This document shows, in pieces, positions 35,069 to 43,810 of a DNA stretch of 64,000 bases. The stretch's first letter is position 1, and the number at the start of each line of letters is the position of its first letter. A program made the translations under genes and the position numbers. The notes under the pieces were generated by a model that worked only from the letters and a program-made list of their open reading frames with translations, was not told where the DNA came from and did not search any database. The DNA is from Eubacterium sp. 14-2 (lineage in GTDB: Bacteria > Bacillota > Clostridia > Lachnospirales > Lachnospiraceae), in assembly GCF_000403845.2 (NCBI RefSeq), contig NZ_KE159567.1, positions 876,911 through 940,910 of the forward strand, written 5' to 3'.

Positions 35069-36148
35069 TTGTATTGGAAAGGTGAAATCACGGAAACCAT
35101 GGAGAAGAAAAATTTACTCAGCCATGTGGGAACCATGCAGCAGCTTATGTATGCACGCCCGGTAACTTATGAAGAGGGCAGAGCCAGGGGCATGAAAGCA
35201 TATCAGGTGAAAAACGGCCCGCTGGAATTTACGGTGATGGCAGACAAATGTATGGACATTGCAGAAGCATCCTTTCAGGGGCATAATATCAGTTTTCTGT
35301 CAAAACCAGGGCTGATGGGCAGAAATCATTTTGATACCGGAGGGGAAGAAGCCCAACGCAGTATTATGGGCGGTCTTCTGTTTACCTGCGGCCTTGAGAA
35401 TATCGGTGCGCCCTGCAGGATAGAAGGAAAAGATTATCCCATGCACGGAAGGATACGCACCACGCCGGCAGAGCATGTGGGAGCAGACGCCTGCTGGAAG
35501 GGAGAAGATTATACGCTGACCTTAACCGGAGAACTCCGGGAGGCGGAGCTGTTCGGAGAAAATCTTGTGCTTAGGAGGAAAATTACCACCGTATACGGAG
35601 AACACAGGATTTGTATTGAAGACAGGATTTCCAATGAGGGATTCCGGACGGAGCCCATGATGCTGCTGTATCATATCAATGTGGGATATCCTTTCTTATC
35701 TGAAAAATCCAGGATTGTGCTGCCCACCCGAAAGGTGCAGCCCAGGGATGGAGTTTCGGCCGCCCATATCCAGGATTACAGTAAAATGGAGCCCCCCAGG
35801 GATAATGAGACGGAATATGTATTTCTTCATGAAATGGCGGCAGATTCAGAGGGAAATACCTTTGGGGCGGTGCTCAATGAAGAACTGGGAACTGGCCTGA
35901 AAATAGAATACAATCTGAACGAACTGCCGTATTTCATGCAGTGGAAATCCATTGCATCCGGGGACTATGTGGTGGGCCTTGAGCCTGCCAACTCCAGTGT
36001 GTACGGAAGAACGTACCATTTCAGAGAACACAGCCTGCACACACTGAAACCTCTGGAAACGGAAGTTACACATCTTACCCTGAAGTTTCTGACAGGGGCG
36101 GAACTGGAGCAGGTAAAAGAAGAGGCGAATAAACTGCTGGAAACCTGA
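35069..36148 (+). CDS. DUF4432 aldose epimerase-like protein
   Basis: A 359-residue galactose-mutarotase-fold protein, DUF4432. Typical stretches: GRARGMKAYQVKNGPLEFTV, DKCMDIAEASFQGHNISFLS, GGLLFTCGLENIGAPC, PMHGRIRTTPAEHV and LEPANSSVYGR. Catalytic-type His residues are in MHGRI and the LLYHINVGYPF motif. It may interconvert anomers of a sugar released in this locus, for example mannose. The start is most likely TTG at 35069 (AGGAA 11 bases before), because homologous sequence (YWKGEIT) precedes the first ATG. The upstream tandem repeats lie in its leader. Confidence 0.8.
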   Translation: MYWKGEITETMEKKNLLSHVGTMQQLMYARPVTYEEGRARGMKAYQVKNGPLEFTVMADKCMDIAEASFQGHNISFLSKPGLMGRNHFDTGGEEAQRSIMGGLLFTCGLENIGAPCRIEGKDYPMHGRIRTTPAEHVGADACWKGEDYTLTLTGELREAELFGENLVLRRKITTVYGEHRICIEDRISNEGFRTEPMMLLYHINVGYPFLSEKSRIVLPTRKVQPRDGVSAAHIQDYSKMEPPRDNETEYVFLHEMAADSEGNTFGAVLNEELGTGLKIEYNLNELPYFMQWKSIASGDYVVGLEPANSSVYGRTYHFREHSLHTLKPLETEVTHLTLKFLTGAELEQVKEEANKLLET

Positions 36149-36217
36149 TGCTGCGGGAAAATCTGCAGTACAAAACGGTCAGTCACAGCTATTAATTGTA
36201 AGGAGAGGAAAAAGAAG

Positions 36218-36898
36218 ATGAAACGTTCAAAAATAAATGCGGAAATCAGACATATGGAAGAAATCATTCAGGCACATGGATTTGAAATTCCGCCCTTTTG
36301 CAAATGGTCGGCAGAGGACTGGAAGACAAAAGGGGCAGAATACAATGAAATCCGGGACAATATGCTGGGATGGGATATTACGGATTACGGGCTCGGAAAA
36401 TTTGATGAAGTGGGATTTTCCCTGATTACCATCCGCAACGGTAATCTGAAAATGGATCAGTACACCAAAACCTATGCGGAAAAACTCCTCCTTGTGAAAG
36501 AAGGACAGATGGCGCCCATGCATTTTCACTGGAATAAAATGGAAGACATTATCAACCGGGGAGGCGGAAATGTACTGATTACCGTTTACAATTCCACGGA
36601 AGACGGAAAGTTTGCGGATACGGACGTGACGGTCAACTGCGACGGACGGGAATTTACGGTTCCGGCAGGTACAAAAGTAAAGCTGACGCTGGGAGAAAGC
36701 ATTACCATTTATCCATACATGTATCATGATTTCCATGTGGAGGAAGGAAGCGGAGACGTGCTTCTGGGAGAAGTGTCCATGTGCAACGATGACGAAAACG
36801 ATAACCGTTTTTATGAGCCCATCGGACGGTTCCCGGAGATTGAGGAAGATGAAGCGCCCTACCGCCTGTTGTGCAACGAATATCCGAAAGCAGAGTGA
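36218..36898 (+). CDS. D-lyxose/D-mannose isomerase-like cupin
   Basis: A 226-residue cupin of the D-lyxose ketol-isomerase family. Motifs: GLITIRNGN-type strand (GFSLITIRNGNLKM), metal ligands in MHFHWNKMEDIINRGGG and YMYHDFHVEEGSG. Family members interconvert D-lyxose and D-xylulose and, with the same stereochemistry, D-mannose and D-fructose. In a mannosidase operon the likely job is free mannose to fructose in the cytoplasm; no mannose-specific kinase or phosphomannose isomerase is nearby. AGGAGAGG precedes the ATG; the beta-mannosidase starts 14 bases downstream. Confidence 0.87.
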   Translation: MKRSKINAEIRHMEEIIQAHGFEIPPFCKWSAEDWKTKGAEYNEIRDNMLGWDITDYGLGKFDEVGFSLITIRNGNLKMDQYTKTYAEKLLLVKEGQMAPMHFHWNKMEDIINRGGGNVLITVYNSTEDGKFADTDVTVNCDGREFTVPAGTKVKLTLGESITIYPYMYHDFHVEEGSGDVLLGEVSMCNDDENDNRFYEPIGRFPEIEEDEAPYRLLCNEYPKAE

Positions 36899-36912
36899 GA
36901 AGGAGAACCGCA

Positions 36913-39420
36913 TTGATACAGCAGAAATTAAATAATAACTGGCAGATGCACGGGCCGGGGGAACCCTTAAGGCCCGCAGCTGTTCCGGGGACGGTCTATA
37001 CGGATCTGCTGCGCAGGGGGGAGATGGAAGACCCTTTCTGGAAAGACAATGAAATCCGTGCGCTGTCCCTGATGGAAAAAGATTATGAGTATGTGACGTG
37101 TTTTGACGCGGAAAAAGAACTGCTGGCCAGCAGCAGAATTCTGCTCCGTTTTGACGGGCTGGACACCATTGCTGATATTTATCTCAACGGTACCCAGGTG
37201 GGGGCGGCATATAATATGCACCGTATCTGGGAATACGATGTGACCCATATCCTGAAAGAGACAGGAAATGAGCTGAAAGTCCTCCTTCATTCCCCCCTTA
37301 AATTTATCCGGGATGCATTTGCAGAATGCAGGACCCTTGGCTCCGAAGACGCCATGGACGGCTTTGTCCACATCCGGAAAGCCCACTGTATGTTTGGCTG
37401 GGACTGGGGCGCCCACCTGCCGGACGCAGGTATTTTCAGGGAAGTAACTTTGCTGGGTATCACCGGCGCCAGACTGGACAGCGTCTATATCCGGCAGGAG
37501 CATACGGACGGAGAGGTCAGCCTGCAGTTTCAGGTGGAAGCAGAACGGGAACAGGCAGTATCAGCCCATGGCTGTGCTGTGGAAAAAATCTCTGTGAAAA
37601 ACTCCGGTGGGGATGAAAATCCCGGCAGCCCAGGGGTTGCTTATACGGTGGAACTCACCACGCCGGAAGGGGAAACCCGGACATATTTCGATTCTCCGGC
37701 AGAAATTCATATTACCAGTCCCAGTCTCTGGTGGCCTAACGGGTATGGAGAGCAGCCTCTTTATCAGGTAAAAGTAACGTTGTATGCAGAAGGGACTGCT
37801 GTTGATGTGTGGGAAAGAAAAATCGGTCTTCGCACCCTTACCGTGAAAACAGAAAAGGACGAATGGGGCGTGGGATTTGCCCATGAAATCAACGACATTA
37901 CCATATTTGCCATGGGGGCCGACTATATTCCGGAGGACCATCTGCTGGGCCGGGTAACGCCGGATACCACCAGAAAGCTGCTGGAACAGTGTGTGGCGGC
38001 AAATTATAATGCCGTCCGGGTGTGGGGCGGCGGATATTATCCGGAAGACTGGTTTTATGATATCTGTGACGAGCTGGGGCTGATTGTCTGGCAGGACTTT
38101 ATGTTTGCCTGTGCCGTTTATGAACTGACGCCGGAATTTAAGGAAAATATCCGTCAGGAATTTGTGGATAATGTAAAACGCCTCCGCCACCATCCCTCTC
38201 TGGGCCTGTGGTGCGGCAATAATGAGATGGAAATGTTTGTGGAAGAAGGACATCACTGGGTTACGAAAAAGACAGAGGTGCGGGACTATATCCTCATGTA
38301 TGAGCAGCTGATCCCGGAGGTGCTTAAGATACACGATCCCCAGACCTTTTACTGGCCTGCAAGCCCTTCTTCCGGAGGAGCTTTTGATGAGCCGAACAGC
38401 CCGGACAGAGGAGATGTGCATTACTGGAGCGTGTGGCATGGAAACAGGCCTTTTTCCGAATATCGGAAATACTTTTTCCGCTATGCGTCAGAATTTGGCT
38501 TCCAGTCCCTGCCTGCCAGAAAAACACTGGAAACCATCACCGACGATCCCAGGGATATGAACCTGTTTTCCTATGTGATGGAAAAGCACCAGAGACAGTA
38601 CGGGGCCAATGGAAAAATCATGAATTATCTCCAGCAGACCTATCTCTATCCTTCGGATTTTAATACGTTAATCTATGCGTCCCAGCTTCTGCAGGCTGAC
38701 GCCATCCGGTATGGGGTGGAGCATTTCCGGAGAAACCGGGGCCGCTGCATGGGAGCCATTGTCTGGCAGCTAAACGACTGCTGGCCGGTGATTTCCTGGT
38801 CCTCCATTGATTACTGCGGCCGCTGGAAGGCTCTGCATTATATGGAAAAACGGTTTTTTGCACCTCTGATGATTTCCTGTCAGGAAGAGGGAATGATGAC
38901 AAAGGAAGCCGATATGAACCGGGAGCATTTTGTATTTGAAAAGTCCATCCGCTTAAATGTTGCAAATGAGACCAGAGCAGACCAGCAGGTGGAGGTATTC
39001 TGGGAAGTAAGAAATGCCGCGGCAGAGGTTCTCAGAAGGGGTGAAATCCGTCAGGTGCATGTTCCGGCCCTTACCAGTGTCTGGCTTGAGAAAGTGATGC
39101 TGCCGGAAACGGACATATTTTCAGAGTATGTGAGTTTTGGAATGAGACAGAACGGAAAAGTCATATCTGAGGGAACCGTGATTTTCTCTTATCCCAAATA
39201 CTTCCGCTATGAAAATCCCCGCCTTTCCTTCCGGCTGGAAGAGGACGAAATCATAATATCCGCAGACGCTTATGCAAAAAGCGTGGAAATACGGAATGAA
39301 CAGGAAGACTTCATTCTTTCGGATAATTATTTTGACATGAACGCAGGAGAGAAGCGGGTAAAAATTCTTTCCGGAGAGCCTCAGGGAATCCGGTTGAGAA
39401 GCGTGTATGATATCAGGTAA
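36913..39420 (+). CDS. GH2 beta-mannosidase
   Basis: An 835-residue cytoplasmic GH2 beta-mannosidase. Sugar-binding and sandwich domains (GTVYTDLLRRGEMEDPFW; LRFDGLDTIADIYLNG; MFGWDWGAHLPDAGI) precede the TIM barrel. Acid/base E438 is in LWCGNNEME and nucleophile E527 in RYASEFGFQSLP, 89 residues apart as usual. WGGGYYPEDWFYDICDELGL is a family block. It would cleave the Man-beta-1,4-GlcNAc core linkage left after alpha-mannose removal, or mannan disaccharides. The start is TTG at 36913 after AAGGAGAA; no ATG is suitably placed. It is last in the operon. Confidence 0.93.
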   Translation: MIQQKLNNNWQMHGPGEPLRPAAVPGTVYTDLLRRGEMEDPFWKDNEIRALSLMEKDYEYVTCFDAEKELLASSRILLRFDGLDTIADIYLNGTQVGAAYNMHRIWEYDVTHILKETGNELKVLLHSPLKFIRDAFAECRTLGSEDAMDGFVHIRKAHCMFGWDWGAHLPDAGIFREVTLLGITGARLDSVYIRQEHTDGEVSLQFQVEAEREQAVSAHGCAVEKISVKNSGGDENPGSPGVAYTVELTTPEGETRTYFDSPAEIHITSPSLWWPNGYGEQPLYQVKVTLYAEGTAVDVWERKIGLRTLTVKTEKDEWGVGFAHEINDITIFAMGADYIPEDHLLGRVTPDTTRKLLEQCVAANYNAVRVWGGGYYPEDWFYDICDELGLIVWQDFMFACAVYELTPEFKENIRQEFVDNVKRLRHHPSLGLWCGNNEMEMFVEEGHHWVTKKTEVRDYILMYEQLIPEVLKIHDPQTFYWPASPSSGGAFDEPNSPDRGDVHYWSVWHGNRPFSEYRKYFFRYASEFGFQSLPARKTLETITDDPRDMNLFSYVMEKHQRQYGANGKIMNYLQQTYLYPSDFNTLIYASQLLQADAIRYGVEHFRRNRGRCMGAIVWQLNDCWPVISWSSIDYCGRWKALHYMEKRFFAPLMISCQEEGMMTKEADMNREHFVFEKSIRLNVANETRADQQVEVFWEVRNAAAEVLRRGEIRQVHVPALTSVWLEKVMLPETDIFSEYVSFGMRQNGKVISEGTVIFSYPKYFRYENPRLSFRLEEDEIIISADAYAKSVEIRNEQEDFILSDNYFDMNAGEKRVKILSGEPQGIRLRSVYDIR

Positions 39421-39425
39421 AATCT

Positions 39426-39455
39426 GCCGGTATTCAGTTGAATACCGGCTTTTTT
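39426..39455 (+). terminator. Rho-independent terminator of the mannoside operon
   Basis: GCCGGTATTC (39426-39435), loop AGTT, GAATACCGGC (39440-39449), six T. A perfect ten-pair stem. Confidence 0.93.
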
Positions 39456-39540
39456 CATGATACAATTTATTAAATTATATTTTTAATTATGTAAAATTCT
39501 TCCTGTTTTTGTAAAAGTTTGCTATGGAAAGGAGATTAGA

Positions 39541-41535
39541 ATGAAAAAGGCATATCTGCGCGCACTGTTTCTGATGGTCTGGCTGCTGCTGATTCCCCTG
39601 GCAGGAAATTTTGCAGGAATGGAAGCTCAGGCAGCTTCCGGGGAGAAGCCGGACAATATGGAATATACCTTTGCTTCCATAAATGGGTGGGAGGTTTCTA
39701 CCAAAACAGAGATGGGAAAAGTCACAGTGCTTGTATTTGGATACACAACCTGTGGGAATTCCCAGGCTACCATCCGGAATATTGCAAAAAGCGACTGGGT
39801 AAGCAGTGCGGGAATACGGGTGGTTTTTGCAGAAGCTAATAAAGCCTCTCAGGAAGCGGTGAAAAATTTTGCCGCAACATACGGGAATGAGCATATTCTG
39901 TTCTGTTATGATGGAGGGAGCAGTATATGGGACGCCGCGTTTGAATATTATGACCTTGGCGTTCTCAATGAGGGGGCAGGAGCCGGATTCCCTTTTACGG
40001 TTCTGATTGACGGGAACAATAAAGTTCAGAAGGTACTGACCGGATATCAGACAGCAGACGGAATTCTGAAAGAGATCAGAGCCTTTGCCGGTGAGAATTA
40101 TGAGGAAACCAATCCAAAGGTCACTGTGGATATCAGCGGTACGGAGCATTATTCCTATGCAAATGAAGTGCTGGCGCTGGTTAATCAGGAACGTGCCAGG
40201 AGAGGACTTGGGGCCCTGAAACAGGACCAGGCCCTGACAGAGGTTGCCATGCAGCGGGCGGCGGAACTGGCCATGTATTACAGTCACACCAGACCGGACG
40301 GGACGAAGTGTTTTACCGCCACTGACCGGGGTACCCGCAGAGCGGAGAACATAGCGGTTGGTTATCCTTCTCCCCAGGCTGTAATGGCGGCCTGGATCAG
40401 TTCCCCAGGCCATCTGGCCAATATCACGGATTCGGAAATGACCAGCATTGGAATCGGCTGCTTTCAGGACAGCGGAGGAATCTGGCACTGGGTACAGTTT
40501 TTTGACAATGCACAGGCGTCAGAGACGTCTCTTTCCGGAACCAGACAGGTAACCAGGGGCATTTCCATACGGAAATCTCTGCTGCATCTGCAGCCAGCGG
40601 CAAATCAGGCCTTTGTATGCAAAGATAAGGGAACGGCAGTTTCCATGGATATTTATCATGCAAATGAACTGTTTGAGGCCAGTAAGCCGAAGCTCGCGGC
40701 TTCCGGTTTTGATTTTGTCAGCAGTAATCCTGCGGCGGCAACGGTTGACGCCGGCGGAATGATTACCGTGCAGGGGCCGGGAACCGCCGTAATCACTGCC
40801 TCTGTAAAGGGAGACACTTCCTGTACTGTGACAAAGACCGTCACAGTGGCGGACCATGTATATGTTGCCAGCAAAGTGGAGCCCACTTATACGGAGGAAG
40901 GTTATACCCTGCACACCTGTTCTGTCTGCGGAGACAGCTATAAGGATTCCATTGTTCCAAAGCTGGAGCAGCCTCAGAATTCCGAGAAAGATATTTCCGA
41001 TGTGACCGGTCTTAAGGCCTCGTCCGGGGCCACCAGTATCAAATTGAGCTGGAAGAAGGTTTCCGGCGCGGAAGGGTACCGGATTTATCAGTATTCCGGG
41101 AAAAAATGGGAGAAGCTGGCAACGGTAACCTCCGGCCGAACTTCCTGTACTGTGAAAAAGCTCAGGTCTGCCACCGGTTATCGGTTTGCAGTAAAGGCGT
41201 ACCGGACCGTAAATAAAAAGCAGGTGTTCAGCAAGTCCTACACTTCTCTGTATACTGCCACAAATCCGGCAGATGTGAAGTTTAAAGTAACGGCCGGGAA
41301 GAAGAAAGCTGCTGTAAAATGGGATAAGGTGCCCAGGGCTGACAAATATATCGTTTCGTATAAGACCGGGACAAAAGGTTCCTGGAAGAATCTGAAAACC
41401 ACAAAGAGCCTCCGTTATACCAGGAAGAATCTGAAATCCGGGAAGACGTATACTTTTGCAGTGAGAGCCTGCAAAGTTTACCGGGGAAAAACTTACACCA
41501 GCAGTTATCAGGGGAAAAAAATAAAAATTAAGTAA
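39541..41535 (+). CDS. Secreted thioredoxin-like, CAP and FnIII protein
   Basis: A 664-residue exported protein. Signal peptide 1-~31 (cleavage near AQA). A TlpA/thioredoxin-like domain (~40-180) has GYTTCGNSQ, so CxxS replaces CxxC (Cys 71). A CAP/SCP domain (~205-330) follows: LALVNQERARRGLGAL, YYSHTRPDG, RAENIAVGYPSP, WISSPGHLANI. Next is a Big2-like segment, a short CxxC module (HTCSVCGDSYKDSIVP) common in Lachnospiraceae surface proteins, and two FnIII repeats to the end. No LPXTG or membrane anchor. The function could be cell-surface redox or wall-associated; the reaction cannot be assigned. It is monocistronic. Confidence 0.85.
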   Translation: MKKAYLRALFLMVWLLLIPLAGNFAGMEAQAASGEKPDNMEYTFASINGWEVSTKTEMGKVTVLVFGYTTCGNSQATIRNIAKSDWVSSAGIRVVFAEANKASQEAVKNFAATYGNEHILFCYDGGSSIWDAAFEYYDLGVLNEGAGAGFPFTVLIDGNNKVQKVLTGYQTADGILKEIRAFAGENYEETNPKVTVDISGTEHYSYANEVLALVNQERARRGLGALKQDQALTEVAMQRAAELAMYYSHTRPDGTKCFTATDRGTRRAENIAVGYPSPQAVMAAWISSPGHLANITDSEMTSIGIGCFQDSGGIWHWVQFFDNAQASETSLSGTRQVTRGISIRKSLLHLQPAANQAFVCKDKGTAVSMDIYHANELFEASKPKLAASGFDFVSSNPAAATVDAGGMITVQGPGTAVITASVKGDTSCTVTKTVTVADHVYVASKVEPTYTEEGYTLHTCSVCGDSYKDSIVPKLEQPQNSEKDISDVTGLKASSGATSIKLSWKKVSGAEGYRIYQYSGKKWEKLATVTSGRTSCTVKKLRSATGYRFAVKAYRTVNKKQVFSKSYTSLYTATNPADVKFKVTAGKKKAAVKWDKVPRADKYIVSYKTGTKGSWKNLKTTKSLRYTRKNLKSGKTYTFAVRACKVYRGKTYTSSYQGKKIKIK

Positions 41536-41564
41536 TTGACAAATATTAGCAGACATGTTTTAAT
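41536..41564 (+). promoter_or_regulatory. Strong promoter of the ABC-exporter leader
   Basis: TTGACA (41536-41541), 17 bases, TTTAAT (41559-41564). Starts right after the stop of the preceding gene. Transcription should begin near 41571, ~225 bases before the leader terminator. Confidence 0.8.
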
Positions 41565-41608
41565 AGAACGTAGAAATCAGATAAAATAAAAGAAAGCGAG
41601 GTAAGATC

Positions 41609-41698
41609 ATGATTAAGTTAGCACAGAAGAACAGAAATAATTTCACAGAGACAACTTGCAGATTTACCTCGGTGACTGTAGACAGGATTCCACATTAA
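41609..41698 (+). CDS. 29-residue leader ORF 1
   Basis: ATG preceded by GCGAGGTAAGATC; it encodes 29 residues starting MIKLAQKNRNNF and ending TVDRIPH, polar with one Cys and no membrane helix. It lies between a strong promoter and an intrinsic terminator, upstream of a two-gene ABC exporter. It may be a regulatory leader peptide; it could also be a small exported peptide. No homologue is recognised. Confidence 0.5.
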   Translation: MIKLAQKNRNNFTETTCRFTSVTVDRIPH

Positions 41699-41712
41699 TT
41701 TCAGGGAAAGAT

Positions 41713-41784
41713 ATGCACATGTATCGGATGTGCCTGAAGAATGAAATAGCAGTGGATTTGTATGTGCAGAGTGCGTACAGATAA
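41713..41784 (+). CDS. 23-residue leader ORF 2
   Basis: ATG preceded by CAGGGAAAGAT; it encodes 23 residues starting MHMYRMCLKNEIAV. The stop codon ends only 11 bases before the terminator stem begins, so a ribosome paused at its end would cover the 5' arm of that stem. This geometry is what ribosome-mediated attenuation requires. Confidence 0.5.
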   Translation: MHMYRMCLKNEIAVDLYVQSAYR

Positions 41785-41795
41785 CAGGAAGACAG

Positions 41796-41828
41796 AAACC
41801 CCGTGGGTAAAGCCCACGGGGTTTTTTT
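41796..41828 (+). terminator. Leader terminator (putative attenuator) before ABC exporter
   Basis: AAACCCCGTGGG (41796-41807), loop TAAAG, CCCACGGGGTTT (41813-41824), with the T-tract to 41828. Very stable. It lies 154 bases before the exporter gene, with no evident new promoter between. Confidence 0.9.
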
Positions 41829-41852
41829 ATCTTAAAAGAAAGACCTTGCCAC

Positions 41853-41901
41853 GCTAATGCGTGAAAATGTTTTCTTACAGAATAAAAAGTTCTTATCGCA
41901 C
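41853..41901 (+). repeat. 49-nt dispersed intergenic element, copy 2
   Basis: Matches 6398-6446 at 40 of 49 positions, ungapped. It begins 25 bases after the T-tract of the preceding terminator, as copy 1 does. It holds short inverted repeats (CACGC/GCGTG partly outside, AGAA/TTCT inside). Confidence 0.6.
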
Positions 41902-41982
41902 TGCGGCGAATCTGAAGTATGTCACAGGGACTCGAATCAGTATGAAAACTGTCACCGGGAGACATCTGGGAAAGGAAAGATT

Positions 41983-43704
41983 ATGAAGAAAATACTGAAT
42001 TATATCGCCCATTACTGGTATGCGTATCTGTTTGCCATTTTCTGTATGGTGACAGCCATTGTGCTGGATATGCTGTATCCGGTAATCACCAAAAGTATTG
42101 TGGATGATGTTATCATTCAGGGGAAAATGGAGCTTTTGGGCGGACTGCTTACCATGATAGTGATTATCGGGGCAGGCCGGAGTCTGGGCGGTTATCTGAA
42201 AGAATTTACCTTTGATGCGGTAAGTGTTAAGATTGCAGCCAGACTGCGGAAAGATTTGTTTGCCCATATTGAAGGGCTCTCCATGGATTATTTTGACGAC
42301 ACCAATACGGGAGAGCTGATGGCGCGGGTAAAAGATGATGTGGACGCGGTCTGGAATGCACTGGGGTATGTGGGAATGCTGGCCATTGAGGTGGTCATCC
42401 ACATTTCCATGGTGCTTTACTGTATGTTTACCCTGAACTGGAAACTGGCTTTTCTGCCCCTTGGAGTAATGATACTGATGGGAATTACCGCTGTTTTCAT
42501 GGAGCGGAAACTGGATAAGATTTATGAATCTATCAGTGAGGAGAATGCCAGGCTCACCACCATTGCAGAGGAAAACCTGGCGGGGGTACGCACCGTAAAA
42601 GCCTTTGCACGGGAAAAGTTTGAGATTAAAAAATTTCTTTCCCACAACCGGCAGTATTATGATCTGAATATGCAGCAGGCAAAAACACTGGTACGGTTTT
42701 ATCCGGTGTTTCAGTTTACCGGAAAGCTGCTGCCGGTGGTAATGGTGATTATCGGCGGAGTTCAGGTTATCCACGGGGAGATGACGCTGGGTACGCTGGT
42801 GGCGTTCTCCGAGTATTGCCGGAATATTGTGTGGCCCATGGAAATGCTGGGATGGCTGACCAATGATCTGTCTTCGGCCGTTGCTTCCTGTAAAAAAATC
42901 AATAAAATTTATCAGCAGAAATCTTCCATTACAGAGCATGAAAATCCCGTGGTACTGGAACAGGTAAAAGGAGAAATTTCCTTTGAGCATGTATCCTTTG
43001 CCAGAGGGAACCAGAAAATTCTGGAAGATGTTTCCTTTACGCTGCCGCAGGGGAAAACCCTTGGGGTGATGGGGGCTACCGGGGCCGGAAAGACTTCCAT
43101 GGTAAACCTGCTGATGCGCTTTTTTGATGTGAAAGAAGGAAGTGTGAAGCTGGACGGTGTGGATGTGCGGGAACTGTCTCTGGCACAGCTTCGCAGCAGT
43201 ATCGGAACCGTTATGCAGGATGTATTTCTGTTTTCTGATACTATTTCCGAGAATATCCGTATGGGCAAACGGGTGGCTCTGGACAGTTCAACCATGGTCC
43301 ATGCCGCCGGGCTGGCTCAGGCCAGAAAATTTATAGAAAATATGCCGGAGACCTATGAGACCATTATCGGGGAGCGGGGCGTGGGATTGTCCGGCGGCCA
43401 GAAACAGCGTATCAGTATTGCAAGAGCCATTGCAAAACGCAATCCGGTGCTGATTCTGGACGATTCCACCTCAGCTCTGGATATGGAGACAGAATATGAG
43501 ATTCAGAAGGCCCTGGACACACTGGATACCACGAAAATTATTATTGCTCACCGGATTTCCGCAGTACGCCGGGCAGACGAGATTATTTTTCTGGAGGACG
43601 GAACCATAAGAGAGCGGGGAACCCATGAGGAACTGCTGGCGAAACAGGGCCTTTATTATGACACTTATGTGGCTCAGATGGGCACAGCGCCGGGGCAGGC
43701 CTGA
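41983..43704 (+). CDS. ABC exporter half-transporter, BmrC-like (degenerate site)
   Basis: A 573-residue fused membrane-ATPase half transporter: six helices (~1-300) and a nucleotide-binding domain (~330-565). Walker A is MGATGAGKTS, signature LSGGQKQR, and Walker B ends LILDDSTSALD: the catalytic Glu is replaced by Asp, as in the degenerate subunit of heterodimeric exporters such as BmrC, LmrC or TM287. It pairs with the next gene, whose site is canonical. Such pumps export drugs or lipids-linked compounds. AAAGGAAAG precedes the ATG at 41983; the in-frame GTG/ATG-rich region upstream includes the 49-nt element and is not coding. Confidence 0.92.
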   Translation: MKKILNYIAHYWYAYLFAIFCMVTAIVLDMLYPVITKSIVDDVIIQGKMELLGGLLTMIVIIGAGRSLGGYLKEFTFDAVSVKIAARLRKDLFAHIEGLSMDYFDDTNTGELMARVKDDVDAVWNALGYVGMLAIEVVIHISMVLYCMFTLNWKLAFLPLGVMILMGITAVFMERKLDKIYESISEENARLTTIAEENLAGVRTVKAFAREKFEIKKFLSHNRQYYDLNMQQAKTLVRFYPVFQFTGKLLPVVMVIIGGVQVIHGEMTLGTLVAFSEYCRNIVWPMEMLGWLTNDLSSAVASCKKINKIYQQKSSITEHENPVVLEQVKGEISFEHVSFARGNQKILEDVSFTLPQGKTLGVMGATGAGKTSMVNLLMRFFDVKEGSVKLDGVDVRELSLAQLRSSIGTVMQDVFLFSDTISENIRMGKRVALDSSTMVHAAGLAQARKFIENMPETYETIIGERGVGLSGGQKQRISIARAIAKRNPVLILDDSTSALDMETEYEIQKALDTLDTTKIIIAHRISAVRRADEIIFLEDGTIRERGTHEELLAKQGLYYDTYVAQMGTAPGQA

Positions 43705-43810
43705 TGTGTTTCTTCCCCAGGATACATTGCCGCTTTGATAAGTGAAAGTGTTTTCCTGCGAGAGGAAACCTGGAGAGGCAGACAGAAACAGACAGAAAGC
43801 AGGTGTGATT

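Noticed and set aside
41857-41982. N-terminal extension of the first ABC exporter gene
   Set aside because: This in-frame stretch covers the 49-nt repeat, lacks a ribosome site at its start and is not transporter-like; the ATG at 41983 has a good site.
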